Origin: Mesorhizobium sp. WSM2240
Lineage (GTDB): Bacteria > Pseudomonadota > Alphaproteobacteria > Rhizobiales > Rhizobiaceae
DNA length: 64,000 nt
NCBI RefSeq assembly: GCF_040438645.1
Contig: NZ_CP159256.1
Coordinates: forward strand, 434,001-498,000
Direction of reading: 5' to 3'
Shown here piece after piece: positions 1 to 8,397 of the stretch. Position 1 is the stretch's first letter, and every line of letters begins with the position of its first letter. The translations under genes were made by a program, and so were the position numbers. The notes beneath the pieces are model-generated. The model did no database searches and was not told where the DNA came from. It worked only from the letters and a program-made list of their open reading frames with translations.

Positions 1-258
1 ATTCCAGCCCGCTACTGCACGGGCTACCTCGGAGACATCGGGGTGCCGCCGGTGCCGGACCCGATGGATTTCAGCGCCTGGTTCGAAGTCTATCTCGGCG
101 GACATTGGTTCACCTTCGATGCCCGCCACAACAAACCTCGCATTGGAAGGATATTGATGGCGACGGGCCGCGACGCGACCGATGTCGCGCTTTCCACGAG
201 CTTTGGTGCATCGAGGCTGGCCCGATTCGAGGTAACTACTGAAGAGATCGCACATTGA
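1..258 (+). CDS. Transglutaminase-like protein, C-terminal part (start outside window)
   Basis: The frame is open from base 1, so the N-terminus lies upstream of the window. The 85 visible residues are the C-terminal half of a bacterial transglutaminase-like (COG1305-type) protein, with the block PARYCTGYLGDIG followed by DFSAWFEVYLGG and the FDARHN motif. The position that is His in classical HAW motifs is Ser here, as in the second copy. That copy, at 25987-26559 on the other strand, is nearly identical in DNA; it lacks one codon (Val in TDVALS) and ends in APGVYR, whereas this one ends early with EEIAH. This suggests the last few residues were lost. Family is clear; catalytic competence cannot be judged from this half. 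Confidence 0.8.
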   Translation: MPARYCTGYLGDIGVPPVPDPMDFSAWFEVYLGGHWFTFDARHNKPRIGRILMATGRDATDVALSTSFGASRLARFEVTTEEIAH

Positions 259-474
259 CGGGTAGAGCGGCCCCGTGGGCGTCCAGCGACTCGCGCGAAC
301 GCCCGACTTCATCGGCAAATAGGCCCGCTTCCGAATAATGGGTCCCTTGGCGCGGGCTCTCAGCCGAAGACGCACCGGCCATTTGCGCAAAGAGCGCCAT
401 TTGACCAATGTTCGTTATGCGGACCAGTGAGATGACGGTCGTCCGGTGTCTCCTTGAGAATCCCGGCTTCGGTC

Positions 475-721
475 GAACAGCCCTTGTGTGCGCTCTTCTT
501 CGGACGCGCGAAACAGAAGGATTGCCGCGGCGCGACCGCGGGAATTGGGCACTTGGTCGGGATTCCAACCGGAGCATCCGGCGACCGCTGTCTCGCCGGC
601 CTCGTCCCAAATGGTGCAGATCACCAGTTCGGCCTTCGGACCCTTGCCGACAAAATCGGAAAATATCCCGGGCTATGGAGTCGATGTGTTTGACGGCGTC
701 TATTCCCTCTTGGCGCTCCAT
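475..721 (-). pseudogene. Frameshifted small hypothetical gene
   Basis: Starting at ATG 721 the minus strand reads MERQEGIDAVKHIDSIARDIF. It then needs a one-base frame change near 660 to continue as SDFVGKGPKAELVICTIWDE and on through GWNPDQVPNSRGRAA to about 475. Both halves have protein-like composition and join without a gap, so I read a recently broken gene. I do not recognise the family. The alternative is chance open frames in GC-rich DNA. Confidence 0.35.
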
Positions 722-922
722 GTGTCGGATGCAATCGAGCGGTGAGGGAGATGCGGCGTGCCCCCTGCGACCCGGCGGTACCGCCGCAGCCACGGTCCGG
801 GCTTACGGCGGTATGGCGGGTTGGCGCCTCCAATTTCAGATGTTCGGGCAAACTTTGCCTTTGCCCGAAAGCAGTCGGTTTGCCGAGCCTCCCAGCGGCA
901 GCACCTCCGTTGCCATGGCCGG

Positions 923-1363
923 CTAACGCTGGACCTGCTCCACCGTTTCAGAGCGCTTCGAGGACTTGGGTGTAAGCCATTGAGGGTCGAACCAGCGGTC
1001 GGCGGGACCGTCGTAAGGCAACCGCGTGATATCCCAATGGCTGACATACGGCGCATAAACATCCCAGACAGACGGACCGCCGCCAATAAAGACGATGCGG
1101 CCTGCAAAGCGCTTGAACAGCTCCTCCGGGCCCATGCTTGAGCGCAAAACGAAGAGGTCGCGATCCGATCGCGCGAACGCTGGAACGCTGGAGATAGTTT
1201 TGGGCCCTGCGGCCAGCACGTGGCCTCTTGTGATTTCGAAGAACCGGGCGACGTCAGCCTTGTACTCCGGTGATCGATCACCCTCCCAAGGCAAATGCCC
1301 TTTGAGGCCCATCTGTCCCGACTGGCCGATGGCGCAGATCACTTTTACGACGGTCTCTTGCAT
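923..1363 (-). CDS. Dihydrofolate reductase-like protein
   Basis: 146 residues of the DHFR fold. The start shows VICAIGQSGQMGLKGHLPW (the usual I-G-x-x-G-x-LPW loop), followed by an NADPH-loop-like stretch LAAGPKT and the late glycine motif FIGGGPSVWDVY. DHFR reduces dihydrofolate to tetrahydrofolate with NADPH in the cytoplasm. The protein is somewhat shorter than typical FolA (about 160) and the phosphate-loop Gly-Arg-Lys-Thr is replaced by GPKT, so substrate and activity are uncertain. ATG 1363 is preceded by GGAG at proper distance. A decayed relative lies at 12440-12605. Likely an accessory paralogue rather than the housekeeping folA. Confidence 0.75.
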   Translation of the reverse strand: MQETVVKVICAIGQSGQMGLKGHLPWEGDRSPEYKADVARFFEITRGHVLAAGPKTISSVPAFARSDRDLFVLRSSMGPEELFKRFAGRIVFIGGGPSVWDVYAPYVSHWDITRLPYDGPADRWFDPQWLTPKSSKRSETVEQVQR

Positions 1364-1462
1364 CCGTGCTCCGAAATCGGCGGCCGGCGTTCTTATGACC
1401 TACGCCGCTTTTTCGGAACAACCATGCTCGACAATGAGTTCCTGCCGAAGGGAGATTTTTTG

Positions 1463-1621
1463 ATGTCTGATCGCAAAAAGCCTGGGCCAAAAAAAGAACA
1501 GGACCATGAGCCTGAGGCGCACGATGAGGCGCCCGATAATCCGGTGCCGCTTGGTCCAGGCCCGTCGTTTGAACCCGACCCGGATCCGACACCTGACCCT
1601 CCGGATCTTCCTGGCGGGTGA
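1463..1621 (+). CDS. Small acidic proline-rich protein (52 aa)
   Basis: ATG 1463 follows an AAGGGAG ribosome binding site by about nine bases. The product begins MSDRKKPGPKKEQ (basic), then becomes acidic and very rich in Pro and Asp (PDPDPTPDPPDLPGG at the end). No Cys, no membrane segment. Probably an intrinsically disordered protein; function unknown. The good RBS and strongly biased composition favour a real gene over chance. Confidence 0.5.
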   Translation: MSDRKKPGPKKEQDHEPEAHDEAPDNPVPLGPGPSFEPDPDPTPDPPDLPGG

Positions 1622-2032
1622 TGCCCGCCAACTAGGCAACGCCCCGTTAGTGGCGCGCCAGTTCCTCCGGGATTGCCCCGGTTCTGTTGCCATTGCGCCA
1701 CCCGACGCGAATTTGCGGCTAGTTCTTCGACTTGATTCACTTACTTGCTGAAACTGCTCCCGGCTTCCAGAACTGCCGGTCGGCTACGCGCCTAATGTCG
1801 GCCGTAGAGGTCAGTTTTGCGGTTGCTCGGAAGCCGACATCGCCGACGACTAAGCTGTAAGTCGTCGTCACATTTGCGGAACTTCGGTACCTCAATGTCC
1901 CGCTACAACCACACTGCCGACGTGACACTGGTCCAACGCGAGATTTAGGGATGCTCAAAAGCGTTAGCTCGGTTATCAATGCGCATCCAAAGCTCAAAAT
2001 GCACGGCGAGATTGTTGTTCGACTAGTGATTG
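1622..2032. other. Stretch with no recognisable gene
   Basis: No open frame here has a convincing start or family resemblance. I see no strong terminator or repeat. Confidence 0.4.
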
Positions 2033-2182
2033 TTATCGCGAGTGAAGCGGCTTGGCCGACCATTGCGTCCACGCCACCCTGGAGGCGGCGCGTGCAGTCA
2101 GATCCTCGTACGAGTCACATGCCGTCTCGAAGCGCCGTTTCATGGCGGGCAAGCGTGCAAGTAATACTTGAAGATCGGACAT
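2033..2182 (-). CDS. Possible small hypothetical protein (49 aa)
   Basis: Minus-strand ATG 2182 with a GGAG about 13 bases upstream opens MSDLQVLLARLPAMKRRFE, a helical charged start resembling small rhizobial proteins. The C-terminal third looks out of character, so it may be a truncated remnant. Weak case. Confidence 0.25.
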   Translation of the reverse strand: MSDLQVLLARLPAMKRRFETACDSYEDLTARAASRVAWTQWSAKPLHSR

Positions 2183-2375
2183 GAGGGTCGGGGCTCCCTG
2201 TGTGCAAGTTTGTACAGCTTCATCGCTGCAGCGCTCATTCGCAACGCTGTCGAACCAAAAGCGCAAGGCCGTTTTTTCGGTTCAACTCGCGGCCGCGACT
2301 AGGCTCGGGCATTCGTCTGCATGCACCGAACGCCCGGTCTTCAGGCTTGTCTTTAAAAACTGAATGTGGATTGCT

Positions 2376-2411
2376 GAAGTTACCGAAGTTACCGAAGTTG
2401 CCGAAGTTGGA
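2376..2411 (+). repeat. 9-bp tandem repeat, four units
   Basis: Four consecutive units of GAAGTTACC (third unit GAAGTTGCC, fourth GAAGTTGGA) end inside the ribosome binding site of the downstream lysE-type gene. Copy-number change would move or remodel the 5' leader of that gene. Confidence 0.85.
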
Positions 2412-2422
2412 GGGATTCCAGA

Positions 2423-3049
2423 GTGATCGACCAAGCTGCATTGATTACCTACTCGCTGATCGTCTTGGGGTTTGTCTTCATCCCCGGTCCCGCGACGCTG
2501 CTTACTGTTGCACGCGCAACTACCTCTGGTACGAAGGTTGGCATTGCCACCGGTGCGGGCATCACGGCCGGAGACATCATTCACACTATCATGGCTGTCG
2601 TCGGCATCTCGGCGATTGTAGCGACCTCCGCGACCTTGTTTAGCACAGTGAAATACCTCGGCGCTGCCTATCTGGTTTACCTTGGGTTCAAAGCGATTCT
2701 CGAGAAAGCACCGGTCGATCTTGGGCAGGGCCGGGTCCCGATCACGGCACCGCAGGCGTTTCGACAAGCGATCCTCGCCGAAGTCCTAAATCCAAAGACT
2801 GCACTCTTCTTCTTGGCATTTCTGCCGCAGTTTGTCGTACCCGATAATGGCTATGTCGTCGCACAGCTCACGGTTCTCGGAGTTGTGTTCGCGTTGATCG
2901 GTTTCTTCAGCACAATCGTCTATTCAGTTGTGGCGGGCGGTCTTGGTAACTTCCTGCGGCGCCACCCGATTGTGCTGAAATGGCAGAGCAAGATTGTCGG
3001 TGGCATTTACTGTGCGCTCGGGCTGCGCCTGGCCTTCCAAGAGCGATAA
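2423..3049 (+). CDS. LysE/RhtB family amino-acid exporter
   Basis: 208-residue inner-membrane protein of full family length with about six hydrophobic segments. The hallmark PGPATLLTVARATTSGTKVG near residue 20 matches the P-G-P-x-x-L-x-x-x-x-x-x-x-G signature of LysE/RhtB transporters, which export amino acids or their derivatives by proton antiport. A second conserved block, NPKTALFFLAFLPQF, is present near residue 125. The start is GTG 2423, supported by GGAGG nine bases upstream. Substrate cannot be predicted. It stands alone on the plus strand directly after the 9-bp tandem repeat. Confidence 0.9.
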   Translation: MIDQAALITYSLIVLGFVFIPGPATLLTVARATTSGTKVGIATGAGITAGDIIHTIMAVVGISAIVATSATLFSTVKYLGAAYLVYLGFKAILEKAPVDLGQGRVPITAPQAFRQAILAEVLNPKTALFFLAFLPQFVVPDNGYVVAQLTVLGVVFALIGFFSTIVYSVVAGGLGNFLRRHPIVLKWQSKIVGGIYCALGLRLAFQER

Positions 3050-3164
3050 GCGGACCTTCGCCGGCGGGGCGTGCCCGCATCCTGCTCGACCAAGTGGACG
3101 TGGTGGGCGGCAAAGAACCACCTTTGCGGTAGTCTGCGCCGGGTACCAAGCGCCATCGGCGATC

Positions 3165-3384
3165 TCAGCGGATTGCGAGGTCAACGCCTGCCTTGGCTGA
3201 CAGCGGTCCAACGAAATTCTTGAGCCAGCAGGTCTTCTGCTTGCGCACGAAGGCGAACGCTCGACATTGGCTGCTCGCAGGCAACATAGCAGCCGACGAA
3301 GTTACTGTTGCGCAGCCGCAAATAATCGCCTCCTGCCATGTCGCGACCCGCTGCAATAGTAAAGGTGGAGACGTTCGCATTCAA
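3165..3384 (-). pseudogene. PAN/apple-domain fragment, frameshifted
   Basis: Two minus-strand frames join into one PAN-like sequence: AAGRDMAGGDYLRLRNSNF then CYVACE, followed after a frame change by SQCRAFAFVRKQKTCWLKN and the C-terminus KAGVDLAIR. The spacing of Cys residues and the CRAF/CWLK motifs fit PAN domains, which bind carbohydrate or protein outside the cytoplasm. No signal peptide or upstream half is left. Read as the 3' remnant of a secreted protein gene. Confidence 0.5.
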
Positions 3385-3722
3385 TCAGACGTTCTTCGCC
3401 AATGACCAGAATCCCGTTTTTCGGCCATGCGCATTTCTCTCCTCAAGCGCGATCAGACCGTCCAGATCGTTGCGGGCTCTGGCGATGACCTGCCGAACGT
3501 CACACAATTGCGAGGCATCGCAATCATACGATCGACGCTTCTTGGCCTTCTGCGGGTTCCCGGATCCATTCTGCAGCGCAAGTAGCAACTGATCCCATCG
3601 CTCCAGCGATGGCTTCGGCAGATAAACGGCAAGCGCTTCCGCCACATCGATGAGGTAGCCATGGCTGCTTTCACCAAGGGCGGCCATGATCTGCTCGGGC
3701 AAAAGGTCTGCCTCATCGGGCC
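3385..3722 (-). pseudogene. Hypothetical gene, 5' end lost
   Basis: The minus-strand frame has protein-like sequence from about LRPDEADLLPEQIMAALGES to the stop at 3385, including a basic patch PQKAKKRRSYDCD. Upstream of about 3722 the same frame runs antisense to the epoxide hydrolase remnant, so the true 5' end seems to have been replaced there. Family not recognised. Confidence 0.35.
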
Positions 3723-3728
3723 TCAGCT

Positions 3729-4110
3729 TTCCCTGTTCGAGCTGCTCAACACCGTCGAACCGCTCACGGATCCGACAGCGCATGGGGGGAACCCTGAGGA
3801 TGCTTTCGACTTGGTTCTGCCGACGATGCCGGGCTACGGTGCTTTTCAAGCAAGCCAAAGGGCACGGGTTGGAATCCCGACCGCATCGCTCGCGCCTGGC
3901 CGAACTCATGACCCGCCTCGGCTACACCCACTATGTGGCCCAGGGAGGCGACTGGGGCGCGCCTATCTCCAGCGCGATGGGACGTCAGGCGCCGAAGGGG
4001 TTGCTCGGCATCCATATCAACTTGCCGGCAACAATCCCACCAGACGTGGCCGCTGCGCTCGCCGGCGGGGGCTAGCGCCGGCAGGCCTCAGCAAGAATGA
4101 GCACGCGGCA
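3729..4110 (+). pseudogene. Epoxide hydrolase (microsomal type) remnant
   Basis: Broken alpha/beta hydrolase. One frame reads FELLNTVEPLTDPT and LVLPTMPGYG. A second frame reads RLAELMTRLGYTHYVAQGGD (the nucleophile-elbow region, GGDWGAPI) and GIHINLPATIPP. A third continues as LAPAGLSKNEHAAFY. These are consecutive blocks of EPHX1-type epoxide hydrolases. At least two frame changes and missing ends make it non-functional. Confidence 0.7.
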
Positions 4111-4243
4111 TTCTACGTCGTCGGGAAACAGGCAAACCTTGACTTCGCCAACCCAATCAGAAGGAAGCCTGCTAGACCGGTCGGAACCCTTGCGGCCGCC
4201 TTTCGTTGGGCGTGGTGTAATCCAACATTGGAGTGCAGCAGCG

Positions 4244-4504
4244 ATGGCCAATAATCCAGATACCAATGGCGACGATGGGCTTAGGCGCGAAATAGCTAAC
4301 TTGCGGGCGGTGTTGGCCGAGCGCAAAGACGATTTGGTCGCAGCCGCTTCCCGCGGTGCCCACGCTGTTGTCACGCCTATCAAAGAGAACCCTGGTGTCG
4401 TCAGTTCCGTTTTCCTCCTGGGCGGGCTCGTTGGTTTGCTTCTCGGCTTGGCTATTGGCCAATCGGAACAGCGGTCGCGGCATTGGTACGACAGGTATCG
4501 GTGA
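4244..4504 (+). CDS. DUF883/ElaB-YqjD-like membrane-anchored protein
   Basis: 86 residues. A charged helical N-terminus (GLRREIANLRAVLAERKDDL) is followed by one C-terminal membrane segment (VSSVFLLGGLVGLLLGLAIG) and a short basic tail. This layout matches the ElaB/YqjD/DUF883 group of tail-anchored, stress-linked inner-membrane proteins, some of which bind ribosomes. ATG 4244 has GGAG 12 bases upstream; the open frame extends further back but without an RBS. It lies just downstream of the broken epoxide hydrolase and upstream of two other small membrane-protein genes on the same strand. Confidence 0.65.
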   Translation: MANNPDTNGDDGLRREIANLRAVLAERKDDLVAAASRGAHAVVTPIKENPGVVSSVFLLGGLVGLLLGLAIGQSEQRSRHWYDRYR

Positions 4505-4721
4505 GCCGCGCCTCGCGCACGCTTATGCAGTCAGCCAGCCAAAATTCTGTAGCAGCGATGCAGTCGACGTGCAGGCCGAGGTACGATCACCAGCCACTCC
4601 TGTTGCCTTCTGACCGACCGCGACCGTGAGCGGCGAAGTGTTTCGTCAGTGAAACTGCATACTGTCCTCAGACGTTGTCGACCAACAGATAAGCGTGGGC
4701 TCAAGGAAGAGAGCATCCGAC

Positions 4722-5213
4722 ATGGATTGGAGCGCCATGTTCTTCCAGGACTGGGAAGGCATCGTCCGCACCATCATTGTGGGCTGCATGGCCTATGCAG
4801 CCCTTGTGCTCTTCCTCCGCCTCTCGGGGAAAAGGACGTTGGCGAAGCTAAATGCCTTCGACCTCGTTGTAACCATTGCCTTAGGATCGACCTTGTCGGC
4901 GACGCTTCTTCAGGAATCTGTCGCGCTCGCCGAGGGAGCGATCGCTTTCGCCCTCCTGATCCTCTTGCAGCTCTTCGTCGCGTTCCTATCGGTGCGCTCC
5001 GGCAGGTTTGCAAAGCTCGTGCGCTCCGAACCTGCGCTTCTCGCAAGAGACGGCAGTTTTTGCACTGCCACAATGAGGCAAGAGCGCGTAACGGAAGACG
5101 AAGCGCTGAGCGCCATTCGCGCTTCCGGCGCCGCTGACGTAGCGTCTGTCGACTACGCCATACTGGAAACCGATGGCTCCATCAGCGTCGGGCTGAAGAA
5201 GGCCAGCGACTGA
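4722..5213 (+). CDS. DUF421 (YetF-like) membrane protein
   Basis: 163 residues with about three N-terminal membrane segments (first around IIVGCMAYAALVLFLRL) and the conserved phrase RLSGKRTLAKLNAFDLVVT that marks DUF421. The soluble C-terminal domain (ATMRQERVTEDEALSAIR) is the YetF-type fold. Role unknown; family members are linked to envelope or spore stress. ATG 4722 is chosen because AGGAAGAG lies just upstream and residues match family starts. The stop overlaps the beginning of the DUF202 gene region, so the two are probably co-transcribed. Confidence 0.85.
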   Translation: MDWSAMFFQDWEGIVRTIIVGCMAYAALVLFLRLSGKRTLAKLNAFDLVVTIALGSTLSATLLQESVALAEGAIAFALLILLQLFVAFLSVRSGRFAKLVRSEPALLARDGSFCTATMRQERVTEDEALSAIRASGAADVASVDYAILETDGSISVGLKKASD

Positions 5214-5214
5214 C

Positions 5215-5646
5215 ATGACGATGGCATCCAGCAACGATCGAACGGAGATGGCACAGGATCGCACCGCCTGGGCCGAAGATCGCACCATGCTTGCAAACGA
5301 ACGAACCTTTGCCAGCTGGATGAGGACGGGACTTGCCTCGCTCGCCGTTGCGCTCGGCTTCCAAGCGCTATTCCGTTCGACCGATCCCACATGGTTCGCT
5401 AAGCTCGGCGCCAGTGTCTTCGTCGGACTGGCAATGGTTGTCTTCTGGTCCGCCCTATTGTCGGCATGGAAGGTGTTGAAGCGGCTCGATTCTCACGTCG
5501 CTTCTCCACCGAGTCGCCGTAGGCTACTTCTCATTACAATCTCAGCCACCGCGGGCGCTCTAACGCTTCTGCTGGCGCTGTTGGCTGCTTTAGGTCGTTG
5601 GGGACGGCTGGCGGCTTCCATGGGTACTGGGATATGCTCTATTTGA
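5215..5646 (+). CDS. DUF202 (YidH-like) membrane protein
   Basis: 143 residues. The N-terminus carries the DUF202 signature: EDRTMLANERTFASWMRTGL leading into the first membrane segment, with two more segments at about residues 58-82 and 102-122. YidH-like proteins are small inner-membrane proteins of unknown function. ATG 5215 begins one base after the preceding stop, so translation is probably coupled to the DUF421 gene. Confidence 0.85.
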   Translation: MTMASSNDRTEMAQDRTAWAEDRTMLANERTFASWMRTGLASLAVALGFQALFRSTDPTWFAKLGASVFVGLAMVVFWSALLSAWKVLKRLDSHVASPPSRRRLLLITISATAGALTLLLALLAALGRWGRLAASMGTGICSI

Positions 5647-6084
5647 GCATGATGCAGAGCATCTCGCCGCTTGGAAAGTCGCAGCAGAAGTGCCATTCCA
5701 ATGATGAGCGAGGTGGTCGTTTATCGAACAAGAACCGGGTGCCGCGTCTTCGGCCGGAGGACAACGAACAGGTTCTCCCAGCCCGGATTAACGAGCTGGC
5801 CACTCCGGGGTACCGACGGGCATGGTGCAACGCCGGTTCGTTCACATTTTCGGGCCAGAGAAGCCCGCCGGCGGAACAGCTGGGCATTGCTAGACCAGCA
5901 ACTCTGAGCTGTTCTGCCAGTCCGAGCGCGCAACTGCTCCTCTTTTGCGGGCATGGCGGGATCACCTTGAGCCCGGCGTTAACCTCCTACCTCGCGACGC
6001 GGCGTATGGCTGAGGACAAGAGCTTTGTCACACCCGATCCAGCCGGCAACGTGCTCGCCTCTGGGAGTTCATCGCTGACATGAG
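5647..6084. other. Stretch with no recognisable gene
   Basis: Open frames exist on both strands but none has family resemblance or a good start. It may contain remnants too degraded to name. Confidence 0.35.
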
Positions 6085-6534
6085 TCACGGCTTCTCGGTC
6101 GATGACCTGCCGATCGTGTCGGCCATCCTCGCACCACGCGATCCGAGCGGCTGCGGCTCTCCGGTCGTGGTGTCCTTTGCGGTCTGGTGTTCCAGCTCGG
6201 CGTTGAGTTCGGCTCCAAAGAGCAGGATCATGACGGAAATCCAGACCCAGACCATGAAGCCGATTAGTGCGCCAAGGGTACCGTAGGTCGCGTTGTAGTT
6301 GGCGAAGTTCTCCAGGTAGAAGGAGAACGCCATCGACGAGGCTACCCAAACCACCGTTGCAATTCCGGAGCCCCAAGTGAGCCACCGCCATTGTGGGCGC
6401 TCACGGCTTGGACCAAAGCGGTAGATTAGCGAAATCGCTGTGGCGATAACGACTAGCAGGACTGGCCAGCGCAGCACGTTGACGAGAGTCTCCGCCCACC
6501 GGCCGAGGTTCAGGAACGCGAGCACGGCCGGCAC
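6085..6534 (-). pseudogene. YihY/BrkB family inner-membrane protein, N-terminus missing
   Basis: 149 residues corresponding to the C-terminal half of a BrkB/YihY (formerly RNase BN) protein: VPAVLAFLNL, then RFGPSRERPQWRWLTWGSG, then the conserved ATYGTLGALIGFMVWVWIS membrane block. Full members are about 300 residues with six membrane spans. In frame, an amber stop lies seven codons upstream of the first GTG (6534), and no matching N-terminal half is found upstream, so the gene is 5'-truncated. Any product would be an incomplete membrane protein. Confidence 0.75.
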
Positions 6535-6623
6535 TACCCGCGTCTGGCGCTACTCTGAAAGGGGTAGCGGGCGGGCTTTTTACGTTTTCAGGCCATCTTG
6601 TCTGAGGAAGTTGCAGCGGTTTG

Positions 6624-6875
6624 TCAGCCGGCGAACAGTTCCTTGTACCCTGTCGTGACAAGCCAGTTCGCCCGGTTGAGGTGGCTTCGAACCGCATTTC
6701 GGGCGCGCGCTGGTTCGCATGCCGGATCGATGCCGAGGATCAGACGAGCCATTTCCTCTTCGTTGGCGTTGTCGGCGGATGCGTCCAGGAGTCTCATGTA
6801 GATCGTGAAATGCTCTTTGTCGTAGCCCGTGAGGTCGTCCGCCCAAGGGACTTTTTCTATAGTTTCCAGCTTCAT
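6624..6875 (-). CDS. DUF2285-like small protein
   Basis: 83 residues beginning MKLETIEKVPWADDLTGYDK. The pattern L-T-x-Y-D-x-x-H-x-x-x-Y-x-R-L-L-D-A and the later IDPACEPARARNAVRSHLNR followed by YKELF match DUF2285, a short domain common in rhizobial accessory regions and often annotated as DNA-binding. The open frame extends 43 codons further upstream, but that part crosses into the repeat element and has no family match, so ATG 6875 is preferred. Confidence 0.7.
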   Translation of the reverse strand: MKLETIEKVPWADDLTGYDKEHFTIYMRLLDASADNANEEEMARLILGIDPACEPARARNAVRSHLNRANWLVTTGYKELFAG

Positions 6876-6953
6876 GACGAATCCGTGCTTGTTTGAGTGC
6901 CACAATAGCGAATGGGAACGATGAGGCGTTAGCGGACTTTTCGGTTTTAAACA

Positions 6954-7063
6954 GGAACAAATCTTTCGCCTGGTCAGTTGTGGAGTTTCCAAGGGGCTCT
7001 CCAACCACCCTTGAAGCTGAGAAACCCGCCGTTGCTTCCCCCAAGCTCGCGGCGGGTTTCTTG
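6954..7063 (+). repeat. Two-hairpin dispersed element, copy A (possible small RNA)
   Basis: Begins GGAACAAATCTTTCGCC. Hairpin 1 pairs CAAGGG (6990) with CCCTTG (7008). Hairpin 2 is a perfect 10-bp stem, AAACCCGCCG (7022-7031) with CGGCGGGTTT (7050-7059), followed by CTTG. The same order of blocks recurs at 8716-8824 and 57433-57523/58559-58582. The last hairpin can terminate plus-strand transcripts and may also end the minus-strand DUF982 gene. Candidate trans-acting sRNA or a mobile terminator repeat; no transcript evidence. Confidence 0.5.
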
Positions 7064-7072
7064 CGTCTAGGG

Positions 7073-7528
7073 CTACTCTGAAAGGGCTAAGGGTTTGGCG
7101 GCTATTGAGCCCGCCTTGTAGACGCGATCGACGTCGCCGACGAAGTTACCCGCTTCCTCAACGGCCAAGCGGAACGCCAGGCGAGCAGTCTCGGCATCGC
7201 CGCCGTCCAAAGCCACGACGCAGGCCTGCCGAGCCGCCCGAGCCTTGAGGCTGTGAATCCTGCCGTCCGGCCATTCGTAGAGCATCCAATCCAAGGCCTC
7301 GCGCGCGCTGCCGATATTAAAGACATCACCGGCTCGATGTCCATATACCGCAACCGCCTGGCCAAAAGGCATGTCGTCGGCCAGCTTCATCTTCTGCAGT
7401 TCCGGCGTCAGCGAATTCATCTCGCGGATCGCTTGGCTGTTGCGGGGCGCTTTCCCGAGCGCCGCGCCGAAGCGTCCGATTTCTTCGAATATTGCCATGG
7501 CAAATCTCGCTCGAATACTCACCGACAT
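7073..7528 (-). CDS. DUF982 domain protein with DUF1127-like N-terminus
   Basis: About 151 residues. From residue 11, MAIFEEIGRFGAALGKAPRN and NSLTPELQK resemble the short DUF1127-type helical proteins of rhizobia (there usually ending PELQKDIGWP). From about residue 80, LDWMLYEWPDGRIHSLKARA and ARQACVVALDG are DUF982, a domain almost confined to Hyphomicrobiales and of unknown function. ATG 7528 is chosen for its GGAAGG ribosome binding site; ATG 7498 (MAIFEE) is the alternative. Looks like a fusion of two small-protein families. Confidence 0.75.
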   Translation of the reverse strand: MSVSIRARFAMAIFEEIGRFGAALGKAPRNSQAIREMNSLTPELQKMKLADDMPFGQAVAVYGHRAGDVFNIGSAREALDWMLYEWPDGRIHSLKARAARQACVVALDGGDAETARLAFRLAVEEAGNFVGDVDRVYKAGSIAAKPLALSE

Positions 7529-7940
7529 GGAACCTTCCGCACGGTGGCGGCGGATCAATGCGCCACCGATGTTTCAGGACGATTTCAGCGAAAAAGCCTT
7601 TTCGTTTCAAAGCTGAAACATTTGCTTGCAAACGAGATGCGGTCGCGACGACCCCAAGGATAGGCCCGGGCGCTCAGCAGTGAGGTCATGTGCCGACTGA
7701 AAAAGCGCTCCGCTTCGCGAGCTTTGAGCGGCTGGCCAGCCCAGCGCGACCGGCGGATACCCGACAAGTGGGGTGCGCTCGGCCAAGGCGCCGTCTCCCG
7801 GTACTGCGCGACTGGCCCGCTGCTTTCGAAAGGGGCGGCGGGCCCTTTGTGTTTGGGTGGAACACTTGGCGATAATGACACACCCGCCTCGCGATGGACC
7901 GTGAGGGGGAACAATCTGGACGAGCCCTCGTTTCGGGCGG
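7529..7940. other. Stretch with no recognisable gene
   Basis: Contains a hairpin-like GGCCCGCTGC/GGCGGGCC around 7816-7842 followed by CTTTG, but no open frame I can support. Confidence 0.35.
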
Positions 7941-8180
7941 ATGCGGCGCTTTTATTGTGATCTCGAGACCAACGGACATGTCATTCCCGACAATGAAGGT
8001 ACGGAACTCGCGGGAGTGACTTCAGCACGAGAGGAAGCCCTGGAGGCGCTAGCCTCCATGGTCCCGAGTGCCTTCGTCACTGGTGGTGATCGGCGGCATC
8101 TTGCGATCAATGTCCGCGATGAAGACGGCGGCCTAGTGTTGAAGGTTGTCCTGACATTGGAAACCATCTGGCCGCAGTGA
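7941..8180 (+). CDS. DUF6894 family small protein
   Basis: 79 residues: MRRFYCDLETNGHVIPDNEG, then ELAGVTSAREEALEALASM, then a central VRDEDGGLVLKV. This is the DUF6894 pattern (aromatic start, D-x-E-G, AREEAL, DE-D-G-x-x-L). These soluble proteins are abundant in rhizobia and have no known function. RBS is weak. It stands alone. Confidence 0.8.
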   Translation: MRRFYCDLETNGHVIPDNEGTELAGVTSAREEALEALASMVPSAFVTGGDRRHLAINVRDEDGGLVLKVVLTLETIWPQ

Positions 8181-8397
8181 AGAAATGCACGCCTGTGCGG
8201 CCCTTGCTCCGGAAGGCGCGCCGTCCTGCTGGAGTGCCGGCACATGCTCGATAACCCTCATTGAGCCCGCTGAAGGACCAATCCAATTCAGCCATACGCT
8301 CGATGCCTCAGCCAACGCGGTATTCCGCGCCGTCGAGAAGATCATCGGAAGAGAGCACGGCAAGCCCGCAGCCAGTCCAGCAGATGGCGCATGGGGT

